Positions 51,297 to 60,037 of a stretch of DNA of 64,000 bases are shown piece by piece. A model generated the notes under the pieces. The model searched no databases. It was given only the letters and a program-made list of their open reading frames with translations, and was not told where the DNA came from. Each line of letters opens with the position of its first letter. Within the stretch, counting starts at the first letter, position 1. Source of the stretch: Gallaecimonas xiamenensis 3-C-1 (lineage in GTDB: Bacteria; Pseudomonadota; Gammaproteobacteria; Enterobacterales; Gallaecimonadaceae); the NCBI RefSeq assembly GCF_000299915.1, contig NZ_AMRI01000008.1, positions 1-64,000 on the forward strand, read 5' to 3'. The translations under genes were made by a program, and so were the position numbers.

Positions 51297-52583
51297 TCAA
51301 GCTGCGGCCCCGCCCACAAAAAGTGCCAGAGCACGCTCAAGCAGGTTGTCCTGTTGCGCTACCTGCAGATCCTCTGGGACGCGTTGACCGTCCGTAAGAT
51401 ACCCGATCGGCAGGGCATTTTGTATGGCCAAGCCCAAGGCTTCGCCCAGACTCAGGGTCTCGTCCAGCTTGGTCAGTACCAGGCCGTCCAAAGGCACCTG
51501 AGAAAAACGGTTCACGGCGTCGCTGAGCACCCGCATCTGGCTGGTGGCCGACAATACCAGGTAACGCTGTATGGGCACCTGCCCGGCCTGCACCAGGGTG
51601 GTCAGCTGCTGGCTCAGGCGCAAGTCACGCTGGCCAAGGCCGGCGGTATCAATCAGTACCAAAGAGCGGTTACGCAGTTGATACAGCACGTCTTCCAATT
51701 CTTCGGCGTCTTTGGCCACCTTGACCGGGCAGCCGATGATGCGCCCGTAGGTGGCCAACTGGTCGTGGGCACCGATACGGTAGGTGTCGGTACTGACCAG
51801 GGCCACTTCGTCGGCACCATGCTTAAGGGCATAGTGGGCGGCCAATTTGGCGATGGTGGTGGTCTTGCCGACCCCGGTGGGGCCCATCATGGCCACCACA
51901 CCGCCTTTACGCAAAATGCTGTTTTCAGTGGTATGGATGCGCTTTTTCAGCTGCACCCTTACCCATTTCCAACCGTCGTTGGCTCCCAGGGCTTCGGGCA
52001 TGGGCGCCACCAGCTCTTCGGCCAGCGCCGCCGGGAAGCCCATGTTCACCAGGCGTTCTTCCAGCAGGGTCCGCACCGGCTGGCGGCGGGCCTTGACGTC
52101 ATGGCGCAAACCGGACAGCTGGTGTTCCAGCAGCTCGCGCAGGCTTTGCACTTCGTCTGACAGCTCGTTGAGCGTCACCTTCTTGACGGTCTCGGCCTGG
52201 AAAGACTCGCCTTCAGGCGCCGGGCTGTGCTTGGCAAAATTGCGGGACCATTCGGGCAGGCTGCCGGCACGGCTTTCCTGCTCTTTGGCCTGCCAGTCCC
52301 AGTTCATCACCGGGGCGGTTTTACGCCGGGGTTCGGACACAAAGGCCTGGCGCTGGGGGCCGGCAGACAGGGTGACCCTGTCTTCAGGTAATTCACGTTC
52401 GCCGATCCGGCTGCTGCGTACAGGGGACTCTTGCAGGCTGCGCTCGGTATCCACGGCGGCCACGATCTCGATACCACCATTGACCTTGGTGTTGGACAGG
52501 ATCACGGCGTCCAACCCCAGGGTGTCCTTGACCTCGGCCAAGGCGGTACGCATGTCTTTGGCAAAAAAGCGATGGATTTTCAC
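51297..52583 (-). CDS. flhF: SRP-type GTPase FlhF
   Basis: A 428-residue GTPase that marks the cell pole for flagellar assembly. The N-terminal B domain (MKIHRFFAKDMRTALAEVKDTLG) is followed by a variable basic region, a helical N domain (about 130-210), and a G domain with MGPTGVGKTTTIAKLA, VSTDTYRIGAHDQL, LIDTAGLGQRD and LTKLDETLSLG. It is five bases from flhA. Confidence 0.96.
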   Translation of the reverse strand: MKIHRFFAKDMRTALAEVKDTLGLDAVILSNTKVNGGIEIVAAVDTERSLQESPVRSSRIGERELPEDRVTLSAGPQRQAFVSEPRRKTAPVMNWDWQAKEQESRAGSLPEWSRNFAKHSPAPEGESFQAETVKKVTLNELSDEVQSLRELLEHQLSGLRHDVKARRQPVRTLLEERLVNMGFPAALAEELVAPMPEALGANDGWKWVRVQLKKRIHTTENSILRKGGVVAMMGPTGVGKTTTIAKLAAHYALKHGADEVALVSTDTYRIGAHDQLATYGRIIGCPVKVAKDAEELEDVLYQLRNRSLVLIDTAGLGQRDLRLSQQLTTLVQAGQVPIQRYLVLSATSQMRVLSDAVNRFSQVPLDGLVLTKLDETLSLGEALGLAIQNALPIGYLTDGQRVPEDLQVAQQDNLLERALALFVGGAAA

Positions 52584-52588
52584 TGGCC

Positions 52589-54700
52589 TTAGCCTCCGCT
52601 ACCGACGCTGCTGACAATACGGATCTGCTTGTCATCCGGTACTTCCTGGTAAGACAGCACTCTCAAGCCCGGTATCGAATATTTGACGAAGCGGGCCAGG
52701 GAGCCACGGAGTACCCCGGATGTCAGCAGCACCGCTGCCTGACCATTCATTTCTTGTTGATTGGCGGCGTTTTCCAGAGACTGTTGCAGACGTTCGGCAA
52801 GGCCTGGCTCCAGTCCGGCGTTTTCGCCACCGGCTTGCAGGGTCTGATGCAACATCTGTTCCAACTCTGGTGACAAAGTTATGACGGGCAGTTCCGTGGT
52901 GTTGCCGAAGATCTCTTGAACCAGCAGGCGCTTGGTGGCGATACGGGCGGCGGCCGTCAGCACGTCGGCATCCTGGGACTTGGGCCCGTACTCCACCATG
53001 GTCTGCACCAGGGTACGCATATCGCGAATGGGTACCCCTTCGTGCAGCAGGTTCTGAAGCACCTTGACCAAAATGCCCAGGGGCATGATGTCCGGAATAA
53101 GGCCTTCCACCAGTTTCGGGGTTTTCTTGGACAGCATATCCAGCAGGTTCTGCACTTCCTCGTGCCCCAGCAGCTGCGCCGCGTTGTTGGACAACAACTG
53201 GCTCAAGTGGGTGGCCACTACCGTGGCCGCGTCCACTACGGTATAGCCCAGGCTCTGGGCATGGTCACGCTGGGATGGGGTGATCCAGTAGGCTTCCAGG
53301 CCAAAAGCCGGCTCCAGGGTGGGAATGCCGTCGACTTTGCCAAAGACCTGGCCGGGGTTGATGGCCAGCTCCCGATCGCCGCGAATATCGGCTTCCCCCA
53401 CCGCCACCCCCATCAGGGTGATGCGATAGGTGTTGGGTTCCAGTTCCAGGTTGTCACGCACATGCACAGGCGGCACCAAAAAGCCAAGGTCCTGGCTGAG
53501 CTTCTTGCGCACCCCCTTGATGCGCGACAACAGCTCGCCGCCCTGGGCCTTGTCTACCAGCGGGATCAGGCGATAACCCACTTCCAGGCCTATGGTATCC
53601 ACCGGCTGCACGTCGTCCCAGCCCAGCTCCCGCTGTTCGGGAGGCAGCACTTCCCCGGCCTTGGCCGGTGGTGCCGCAGCCGCCTCGGCCACCTGTTTCT
53701 GGCGCCGCTTGTGCTGGTACCAGGCGCCGTAGCCACAAAGGGCACCGAGCAGCAGGAAGGCAAAATGGGGCATGCCCGGCACCAGGCCCATCACCACCAG
53801 GATGCCGGCAGCAATGTAAAGGGCCTTGGGACTGTCGAACATCTGGGTCAGCAGCTGGCTGCCCATGTCGCCGTCGGTATTTTCCCGGGTGACCATGATG
53901 GCGGCCGCCACCGACAACAGCAGTGACGGGATCTGGGCTACCAGGCCGTCACCTATGGTGAGCAGGGTATAGATCTGCACGGCGTCACCGAACTGCAGGT
54001 TGTGCTGGACCATGCCAATCACAAAGCCGCCGATGACGTTGATAAAGAGGATAAGGATACCGGCGATGGCATCCCCTTTGACGAACTTGGAGGCACCGTC
54101 CATGGCCCCGTAGAAGTCGGCCTCGCTGGTCACTTCCTTACGGCGCTTGCGGGCCTCGTCCTGGTTGATGATACCGGCGTTCAAATCGGCATCGATGGCC
54201 ATCTGCTTACCGGGCATGGCGTCCAGGGTAAAGCGGGCACTCACCTCTGAGATACGGCCGGCACCTTTGGTGACCACCACGAAGTTGATGATGATAAGGA
54301 TGGCAAAGACCACCAGGCCCACGGCATAGTTGCCGCCGATAACCACGGAGCCGAAGGACTCGATCACCTGGCCGGCGGCGCCGGCGCCGTTATGGCCCTC
54401 GAGCAGCACCACCCGGGTGGAGGCCACGTTCAAGGCCAGACGCAGCAGGGTGGCCACCAGCAGCACGGTCGGGAAGGCGGCAAAATCCAGGGGCCTACCG
54501 GCATAGATACAGACCAGCAATACCACCAGAGACAAAGAAATATTGAAAGAAAACAGCACATCCAGCAGCAAAGGTGGCATGGGCAGCACCACCATGGCCA
54601 GGGTGGCCAATACCAGCAGCGGTGCCCCCAGCCCTTTGGCCAGGGAGCCCTTGGCGGATTTGATGTTCAGAAGGACATTTTGCCAGTTCGCAACAGCCAT
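52589..54700 (-). CDS. flhA: Flagellar export gate protein FlhA
   Basis: A 703-residue inner-membrane protein of the flagellar type III gate. Eight hydrophobic helices fill the first 330 residues, with the FHIPEP-family stretch RLALNVASTRVVLL, SEVSARFTLDAMPGKQMAIDADLNAG and EADFYGAMDGASKFVKGDAIA. A cytoplasmic domain (about 350-703) follows. The start at 54700 is taken because the family N-terminus begins there; a frame start at 54751 would run over the sigma54 promoter. Confidence 0.97.
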   Translation of the reverse strand: MAVANWQNVLLNIKSAKGSLAKGLGAPLLVLATLAMVVLPMPPLLLDVLFSFNISLSLVVLLVCIYAGRPLDFAAFPTVLLVATLLRLALNVASTRVVLLEGHNGAGAAGQVIESFGSVVIGGNYAVGLVVFAILIIINFVVVTKGAGRISEVSARFTLDAMPGKQMAIDADLNAGIINQDEARKRRKEVTSEADFYGAMDGASKFVKGDAIAGILILFINVIGGFVIGMVQHNLQFGDAVQIYTLLTIGDGLVAQIPSLLLSVAAAIMVTRENTDGDMGSQLLTQMFDSPKALYIAAGILVVMGLVPGMPHFAFLLLGALCGYGAWYQHKRRQKQVAEAAAAPPAKAGEVLPPEQRELGWDDVQPVDTIGLEVGYRLIPLVDKAQGGELLSRIKGVRKKLSQDLGFLVPPVHVRDNLELEPNTYRITLMGVAVGEADIRGDRELAINPGQVFGKVDGIPTLEPAFGLEAYWITPSQRDHAQSLGYTVVDAATVVATHLSQLLSNNAAQLLGHEEVQNLLDMLSKKTPKLVEGLIPDIMPLGILVKVLQNLLHEGVPIRDMRTLVQTMVEYGPKSQDADVLTAAARIATKRLLVQEIFGNTTELPVITLSPELEQMLHQTLQAGGENAGLEPGLAERLQQSLENAANQQEMNGQAAVLLTSGVLRGSLARFVKYSIPGLRVLSYQEVPDDKQIRIVSSVGSGG

Positions 54701-54735
54701 GCCTTGACGCTCTAGAGGAGGATAGCGCCAGGCAA

Positions 54736-54750
54736 GCAAAGTCCAGGCCA
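54736..54750 (-). promoter_or_regulatory. Sigma54 (RpoN) promoter of flhA
   Basis: The minus strand reads TGGCCTGGACTTTGC followed by T, matching TGGCAC-N5-TTGC with correct GG-GC spacing (GG at 54749-54748, GC at 54737-54736). It lies 35 bases before the flhA ATG. In Vibrio and Pseudomonas the flhA-flhF-flhG-fliA unit is RpoN-dependent. Confidence 0.7.
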
Positions 54751-54783
54751 ATTAAAAAAGACTTTTAATAACAAAAGGCTAGG

Positions 54784-55917
54784 TTAGAAGTGCCGGAATT
54801 CCGGCGGTACCGGCACCTCGGTAGGCAGGCCCTTGGGCCTGGTGCCCCTGCCCCGCTTCCACAGCCGCAGCTGGTAGACGTAGGCCAGTACCTGGGCCAC
54901 CGCCACAAAGAGGCCGTCGGGGATGGGTTTATCCAGCTCGCCGTTGTAATACAGGGCTCTGGCCAACAAGGGCGAGCGCAGCATGGTGATGTTGTGGGCG
55001 TTGCCAATGTCACGGATGTGGGCGGCCACTTCATCCACCCCCTTGGCCAGCAGCGTGGGGGCGTTGTCCTTGCTCTGGTCGTAGCGCAGGGCCACGGCGT
55101 AATGGGTGGGGTTGGTGATGATGACGTCGGCTTCCGGCACCTTGGCCATCATGCGGCGACTGGCCATCTGCATCTGCATGCGGCGGATCTTGCTTTTCAC
55201 CTCGGGCTTACCCTCGGCGTCCTTGTACTCGTCCTTGATCTCCTGCTTGGTCATCTTCAGCTGCTTGTTGTATTGCCACAGCTGGAAGGGGGCATCGATA
55301 AGACCGATGATCACATAGGGGGTACAGAGGGCCAGGCACAGCCACAGCAGGATCTTGAGGCCATCGATAATGGCGCCGTCTACCGGTTCGCCGGCCAGGG
55401 CCAACACCCTTTCAAAGACGCCAGCCAACAGCAGCCAGGCGGTGCCGCCGATAACGAAAAACTTGGCAAGGGATTTGAGCAGCTCTGCCAGGGCCTGGGT
55501 ACCCAGCATCCGCTTGAAACCGTTCAGGGGGCTGAGTTTGCTGAACTTGGGGGCCATGGCCTGGCCGGAGAAGTTAAAGCCCCCCAACAGCACCGAGCCT
55601 ATCAGGCTCATCAGGAACATGGCCCCCAGCAGCAGCAGGGTCGGCCACAGTACGCCCCAGACCACGCCCCCCAGGTGGGTGAGCAGTTTGTCAAAGTCAA
55701 AGAGGGTATCGCGCTGCAAGTCCATGGAGGCATTCATCACCCCCATCAGATTCTGGCCCAGCCAGGTGCCGAACCACATCAGGGCGATCACCCCTCCCAA
55801 TAGCCCAACGGCCCCGGCCAAGTCTTTGGAGCGGGGTAGCTGGCCTTTTTCCCTGGCCTGCTGTTTTCGTTTGGGTGTCGCCTCTTCTGTGCGTTCCCCT
55901 GCTTGCTCTTCGGCCAT
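54784..55917 (-). CDS. flhB: Flagellar export switch protein FlhB
   Basis: A 377-residue export gate component that switches substrates from hook to filament. A charged N-terminus (EEQAGERTEEATPKRKQQ) precedes four hydrophobic helices. The cytoplasmic tail has the autocleavage site NPTH (269-272) in VIITNPTHYAVALRY and ends with a Pro-rich VPVPPEFRHF. The ATG at 55917 overlaps the fliR stop. A separate tail homologue (FlhX) lies at 40744-41046. Confidence 0.97.
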   Translation of the reverse strand: MAEEQAGERTEEATPKRKQQAREKGQLPRSKDLAGAVGLLGGVIALMWFGTWLGQNLMGVMNASMDLQRDTLFDFDKLLTHLGGVVWGVLWPTLLLLGAMFLMSLIGSVLLGGFNFSGQAMAPKFSKLSPLNGFKRMLGTQALAELLKSLAKFFVIGGTAWLLLAGVFERVLALAGEPVDGAIIDGLKILLWLCLALCTPYVIIGLIDAPFQLWQYNKQLKMTKQEIKDEYKDAEGKPEVKSKIRRMQMQMASRRMMAKVPEADVIITNPTHYAVALRYDQSKDNAPTLLAKGVDEVAAHIRDIGNAHNITMLRSPLLARALYYNGELDKPIPDGLFVAVAQVLAYVYQLRLWKRGRGTRPKGLPTEVPVPPEFRHF

Positions 55918-56696
55918 CAGCAACTGGTCCTTAAGAGCGTGCAGATGGCCCCTTGGCCATCACGCCAGGCCTGCATGAAATGATCCAGCAGGTTGGCGGC
56001 GGTGATCCACAAGAACAGCAATCCCGACAACATGATGATGGGAAAGCCGATGGTAAAGATATTGAGCTGAGGCGCGGCTCGGGTCATGTAGCCGAAGGTG
56101 ATGTTGATCAGCAGTAGGGCGATGACTTCGGCAATGGCCATAGACAGGCCGCTGGCAAAGAGGGTGGTGCCAAAACCGCTTATTACCTGGTAATTGGGCA
56201 GTTGGATACCGTCCACCCCCACCGGCACCAGGAAAAAACTCATGTGCAGCATCTGCAGCAACCACAGGTGGCCATCCAAGGCAAAAAACAGCAAGGTGGC
56301 CAGCATCAGAAACAGCTGGGACACCACAGGGGTCTGCTGCCCGGACACCGGGTCGACCATGGCGGCAAAGCCCAGGGACGACTGCATGGCGATAATGGAG
56401 CCGGCCAGCACCAGGATCTGCATCACCATCTGGGTGATAAAGCCGATGGCCAGCCCCACCACCACCTGCAGGCCGGTGATCAGCATGCCCTTGATGGAAA
56501 ACAGGGTCTCGTTGGGCATGGGTGGCAGGGTGGGCACCACCACCAGGGCTATGGCCAGGGTCAACAGCACCCTGACCCGCCTTGGCATCAACTGGGTGCC
56601 GAAGGCCACCATGGCGGTCAGGGTGGCGCTGATGCGCACAAAGGGCCAGGCATAGGCGGCGAGCCAGTCGAGCAACTGGTCGACGGAAAAGGTCAT
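55917..56696 (-). CDS. fliR: Flagellar export gate protein FliR
   Basis: A 259-residue inner-membrane gate subunit with about six hydrophobic helices. The N-terminal region (LLDWLAAYAWPFVRISATLTAMVAFG) and the central GLAIGFITQMVMQILVLAGSIIAMQSSLGFAAMVDP are family-typical. It overlaps fliQ by four bases and flhB by one. Confidence 0.95.
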   Translation of the reverse strand: MTFSVDQLLDWLAAYAWPFVRISATLTAMVAFGTQLMPRRVRVLLTLAIALVVVPTLPPMPNETLFSIKGMLITGLQVVVGLAIGFITQMVMQILVLAGSIIAMQSSLGFAAMVDPVSGQQTPVVSQLFLMLATLLFFALDGHLWLLQMLHMSFFLVPVGVDGIQLPNYQVISGFGTTLFASGLSMAIAEVIALLLINITFGYMTRAAPQLNIFTIGFPIIMLSGLLFLWITAANLLDHFMQAWRDGQGAICTLLRTSC

Positions 56697-56962
56697 TGCA
56701 GAACCATGGGGATCTGCTGCACCAGCTCGAAGAAGTAATCCATCATCAGCCGGGTCAGCCAGTGGGCCAGGGCAATCAAGGTGATAATGGTCACCAAGAG
56801 CCTGGGCAGGAAGGACAGGGTTTGTTCGTTGATGGAGGTGGCCGCCTGGAAGATGGACACGATAAGGCCGACGATAAGCCCGGGGATCATGATGGCGGCC
56901 ACCATGATCAGCACCAGGTAGAGGGCGTCGCGGAAGAGATCAACAAACTGTTCCGGTGTCAT
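56693..56962 (-). CDS. fliQ: Flagellar export gate protein FliQ
   Basis: An 89-residue two-helix gate subunit beginning MTPEQFVDLFRDALYLVLIM and containing GLIVGLIVSIFQAATSINEQTLSFLPRLL. It directly follows fliP with no spacer. Confidence 0.96.
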   Translation of the reverse strand: MTPEQFVDLFRDALYLVLIMVAAIMIPGLIVGLIVSIFQAATSINEQTLSFLPRLLVTIITLIALAHWLTRLMMDYFFELVQQIPMVLQ

Positions 56963-57706
56963 CTAGAAGCTCCTGGCCAGGGTCCCCAAGATCAGGTTCC
57001 AACCGTCCACCAGCACGAACAGCATCAGCTTGAACGGCAAGGAGACGATCATCGGTGACAGCATCATCATACCCATGGCCATCAGTACCGAGGCCACCAC
57101 CAAATCGATGATCAGGAACGGAATAAAGAGCATGAAGCCGATTTGGAAAGCGGTTTTAAGCTCGGAGGTGACAAAAGCCGGGATCAGGATACGCATGGGA
57201 ATGGCATCGGGGCTGTCGAAGCTGTCGATACCGGCCATACCGGCAAAGGTCTTGACGTCGGTTTCCCGGGTCTGTTTGAGCATAAAGCCCTTGAGGGGCT
57301 TCTGGGCTTCGTCCAGGGCCTGCTGGAAGGTCATTTCCTCACGGGCATAGGGCTGCACGGCGTCGTTGTATATCTTGTCGAACACCGGGCTCATCACAAA
57401 GAAGGTCATGAACAGGGAAATGCCCAGTATCACCTGGTTGCTGGGTACCTGCTGCAAGCCCAGGGCCTGGCGCAGTATGCCCAGCACCACCACGATGCGG
57501 GTGAAGGCGGTCATCATCATCAAGATGGCAGGGATAAAGGTCAGCAGGGTCATCAACAGCAACACCTGCAGGGTGATGCTGTATTCCTGGCCGCCGTCCG
57601 GGCCTGTGGTGACGGTCACCGCCGGCATGGCACCGGTGGGCATGATGGGATTGGCAAATGACAAACAGGGGAGCAGCAACAGCCCCCAGAGCATCCAGCG
57701 TTTCAC
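56963..57706 (-). CDS. fliP: Flagellar export gate protein FliP
   Basis: A 247-residue protein with a cleavable signal ([18 protein letters not shown]), then four helices. [27 protein letters not shown] and the [22 protein letters not shown] block are typical of FliP. It overlaps fliO by four bases. Confidence 0.97.
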   Translation of the reverse strand: MKRWMLWGLLLLPCLSFANPIMPTGAMPAVTVTTGPDGGQEYSITLQVLLLMTLLTFIPAILMMMTAFTRIVVVLGILRQALGLQQVPSNQVILGISLFMTFFVMSPVFDKIYNDAVQPYAREEMTFQQALDEAQKPLKGFMLKQTRETDVKTFAGMAGIDSFDSPDAIPMRILIPAFVTSELKTAFQIGFMLFIPFLIIDLVVASVLMAMGMMMLSPMIVSLPFKLMLFVLVDGWNLILGTLARSF

Positions 57707-58020
57707 CCGTTCTCCTTGACTGGGTTGTCCAGGGCCTTGATCAGGCGAACATCGGTACCGCTGACCGAGATCAGCATCTGTTCCTGGCCCACTTCCACCA
57801 GCAGCAGCCGGGAGCGGGCACCCAGTTGTTGCTGGGCCACTATCTTGATGGGGCCGGCCTTGAATTGGGGCATGTGGCGCCGGGCGAAATACAAGAGCCC
57901 CACCAGCAGTACCACCACCCCCACCAGGCTCAGCACCAGGGTGCCAAGCTTGTCGGTGGGATTGACCATGGGGGTTTGGTCGGCAGCGAGGCTCGCCGCA
58001 CCATATAGCCAGGACATCAT
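57703..58020 (-). CDS. fliO: Flagellar assembly protein FliO
   Basis: A 105-residue protein with one transmembrane helix (about residues 26-47, [20 protein letters not shown]) and a small cytoplasmic domain ([30 protein letters not shown]). It helps FliP ring assembly. It may start at either of two adjacent ATGs; it overlaps fliN by four bases. Confidence 0.92.
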   Translation of the reverse strand: MMSWLYGAASLAADQTPMVNPTDKLGTLVLSLVGVVVLLVGLLYFARRHMPQFKAGPIKIVAQQQLGARSRLLLVEVGQEQMLISVSGTDVRLIKALDNPVKENG

Positions 58021-58406
58021 TTGAGTTTCTTGATCCTTTCCTGCTGGCTGATGACGTCGGTCAGGCGGATACCGAACTTGTCGTTCACCACCACCACTTC
58101 GCCGTGGGCAATAAGGGTGCCGTTGACCAGCACATCCAGCGGCTCACCGGCCACCCGGTCCAGCTCCACCACCGAGCCCTGGTTCAATTGCAGCAGGTTG
58201 CGGATGGTGATCTTGGAGCGCCCCACTTCCATGGAAATAGTGACGGGAATATCCAAAATGGCGTCCAGCTTGCGCTTTTCTTCGGCGCTCAGCTCCACCT
58301 TATCATCTTCGTTAAACTCTTCCAGTTCAACGGCTTCCGGCTCGACTTGTTCGGCCATGGCCTCGGCCCACTCGTCGGCCAATTTTTGTTCGTCTTCAGA
58401 GACCAT
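58017..58406 (-). CDS. fliN: Flagellar motor switch protein FliN
   Basis: A 129-residue C-ring protein with an acidic N-terminal half and a C-terminal SpoA fold ([34 protein letters not shown] broken over residues 52-86). The ATG at 58406 follows AAGGGGAAG and overlaps the fliM end by 11 bases. Confidence 0.96.
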   Translation of the reverse strand: MVSEDEQKLADEWAEAMAEQVEPEAVELEEFNEDDKVELSAEEKRKLDAILDIPVTISMEVGRSKITIRNLLQLNQGSVVELDRVAGEPLDVLVNGTLIAHGEVVVVNDKFGIRLTDVISQQERIKKLK

Positions 58407-59469
58407 CGACTTCCCCTTCAAGATCGGTTTCTAATTCTTCCAGCCCGGAGATGTTGTCAATGCGCACCCCGCGCCGGGTAATGTTGTGCATTTCCGCCTT
58501 GGCGGACCTTGGGCGTTTGAGCTTCTCGGTCACCTTGACCGCCACTTTTTCGCCGCTGCGCCCCATCTGGGCGCGGAAGGTCGGCAGATCTTCAACGAAC
58601 AGCGTCAGGTGTTCCGGCATGTCCACCGCCAGTATGTCGCCGGCCTTCAATTCCATCATCTGGCGCAGGCTAAGCTGGGTGTCCAGCAGCTTGGCGCGGA
58701 CATCCACAGGCACGTCCATCAGCTCGTCTCGCAGCGCCTTGGACCAGCGGTGGTCGGTGTCTTCCTTGTCGGACTGGACACCGGCATCGAGCAGTTCGCG
58801 GATAGGCTCGAGCATGGAGTACGGCATGGCAATGTGGAAATCGCCGCCGCCCCCTTCCAATTCGATATGGAAGGACGACACCACTATCACCTCGGTGGGC
58901 GACACGATGTTGGCCATGGTGGGGTTCACTTCAGAATCCAGGTACTCGAAGGCCACGTCCATCACCGGGGCCCAGGCCTCGGTGTAATCCTCGAATACCA
59001 GTTTGAGCAGCATCTGGATGATGCGCCGCTCGGTGGGTGTGAACTCCCGCCCTTCAATCTTGGCGTGAAAACGGCCATCGCCACCGAAGAAGTTGTCCAC
59101 CAGGATAAACACCAGGCGCGCTTCGAGGGTGATAAGGGCCGTTCCCTTGAGGGGCCTGAAACGCACCATGTTCAAGCTGGTGGGTACGAACAGGGTATGG
59201 ACGTACTCGCCGAACTTCATGGTCTGTACGCCGTTGATGGAGACCTCTGCCGGGTGGCGCATCATGTTGAACAGGCTGATGCGCATATGACGGGCGAAGC
59301 GCTCGTTAACGATCTCCAGGGTCGGCATCCGGCCCCGGACGATGCGGTCCTGGGAGGAAAAGTCGTATTGGGATACGTCTTCTACCTCCAGACCGGGCAC
59401 TTCCTCTTCGACGTCATCCGCCCCATGCAGCAGGGCGTCAATTTCGTCTTGTGACAGCAGATCGGTCAC
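58396..59469 (-). CDS. fliM: Flagellar motor switch protein FliM
   Basis: A 357-residue C-ring protein. The N-terminal CheY-binding peptide LLSQDEIDALLHG is intact. A middle CheC-like domain follows, with GGDGRFHAKIEGREFTPTERRII, and then a C-terminal SpoA domain (DILAVDMPEHLTLFVEDLPTF). Confidence 0.97.
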   Translation of the reverse strand: MTDLLSQDEIDALLHGADDVEEEVPGLEVEDVSQYDFSSQDRIVRGRMPTLEIVNERFARHMRISLFNMMRHPAEVSINGVQTMKFGEYVHTLFVPTSLNMVRFRPLKGTALITLEARLVFILVDNFFGGDGRFHAKIEGREFTPTERRIIQMLLKLVFEDYTEAWAPVMDVAFEYLDSEVNPTMANIVSPTEVIVVSSFHIELEGGGGDFHIAMPYSMLEPIRELLDAGVQSDKEDTDHRWSKALRDELMDVPVDVRAKLLDTQLSLRQMMELKAGDILAVDMPEHLTLFVEDLPTFRAQMGRSGEKVAVKVTEKLKRPRSAKAEMHNITRRGVRIDNISGLEELETDLEGEVDGL

Positions 59470-59481
59470 CTTGCCTCCTGT

Positions 59482-59988
59482 TTACTGCATGATAAAGCCG
59501 GTGAAGAGCACCCGCTCTATCACCTGCGAGCCCGTCACCTGGGTGAGGGCGTCATCCACCGCCTGTTGGGCCGTGGTTCGCAATGTTTCCCGACCCTGGC
59601 TGGTGGCCAACTGGTCTTCGCTAAATTGGCTGAAGGTCTGCAACAGCACGCTTTCCACCAGGGGCAGATGCTGCTTGACCTTGCCTTCGTTGGTTTGGCC
59701 ACGCACCATCACCTGCACGGTGATCTGCACCAAACGGGGGCGCTTGTCGCCCGGTACGTTAAAAACGAAGGGCTGGGGCAGGGCCACGTACAGGGCTTCC
59801 CCTTCCGACGGTGCCGGCGCCGCTTCGGCCGTCTCGGCTTCGGCCGGGGCCGTATCACCGGACAGGAGCCAGGCTGCCACGCCACCACCTATGCCCAGCA
59901 CCAGCAGGGCCGCCACTATGATGATGATCAGCTTTTTCTTGCCACCCTTGGCTGCGTCCAGGGGTTCGAGTTCCAATTCTTGTGCCAT
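59482..59988 (-). CDS. fliL: Flagellar basal-body protein FliL
   Basis: A 168-residue inner-membrane protein with one helix (about residues 20-43), a linker rich in Ala/Glu/Pro, and a periplasmic domain (YVALPQPFVFNVPGDKRPRLVQITVQVMVRG) ending RVLFTGFIMQ. It stabilises stator function. Confidence 0.95.
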   Translation of the reverse strand: MAQELELEPLDAAKGGKKKLIIIIVAALLVLGIGGGVAAWLLSGDTAPAEAETAEAAPAPSEGEALYVALPQPFVFNVPGDKRPRLVQITVQVMVRGQTNEGKVKQHLPLVESVLLQTFSQFSEDQLATSQGRETLRTTAQQAVDDALTQVTGSQVIERVLFTGFIMQ

Positions 59989-60037
59989 TTTCCGCTTCCT
60001 GACCTGAGTGGGTCCCTACTTTACCTTAGCTGCCCTG

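Noticed and set aside
54790-55803. 337-codon open frame antisense to flhB
   Set aside because: Same bias-driven shadow as above; flhB has full family motifs including NPTH.
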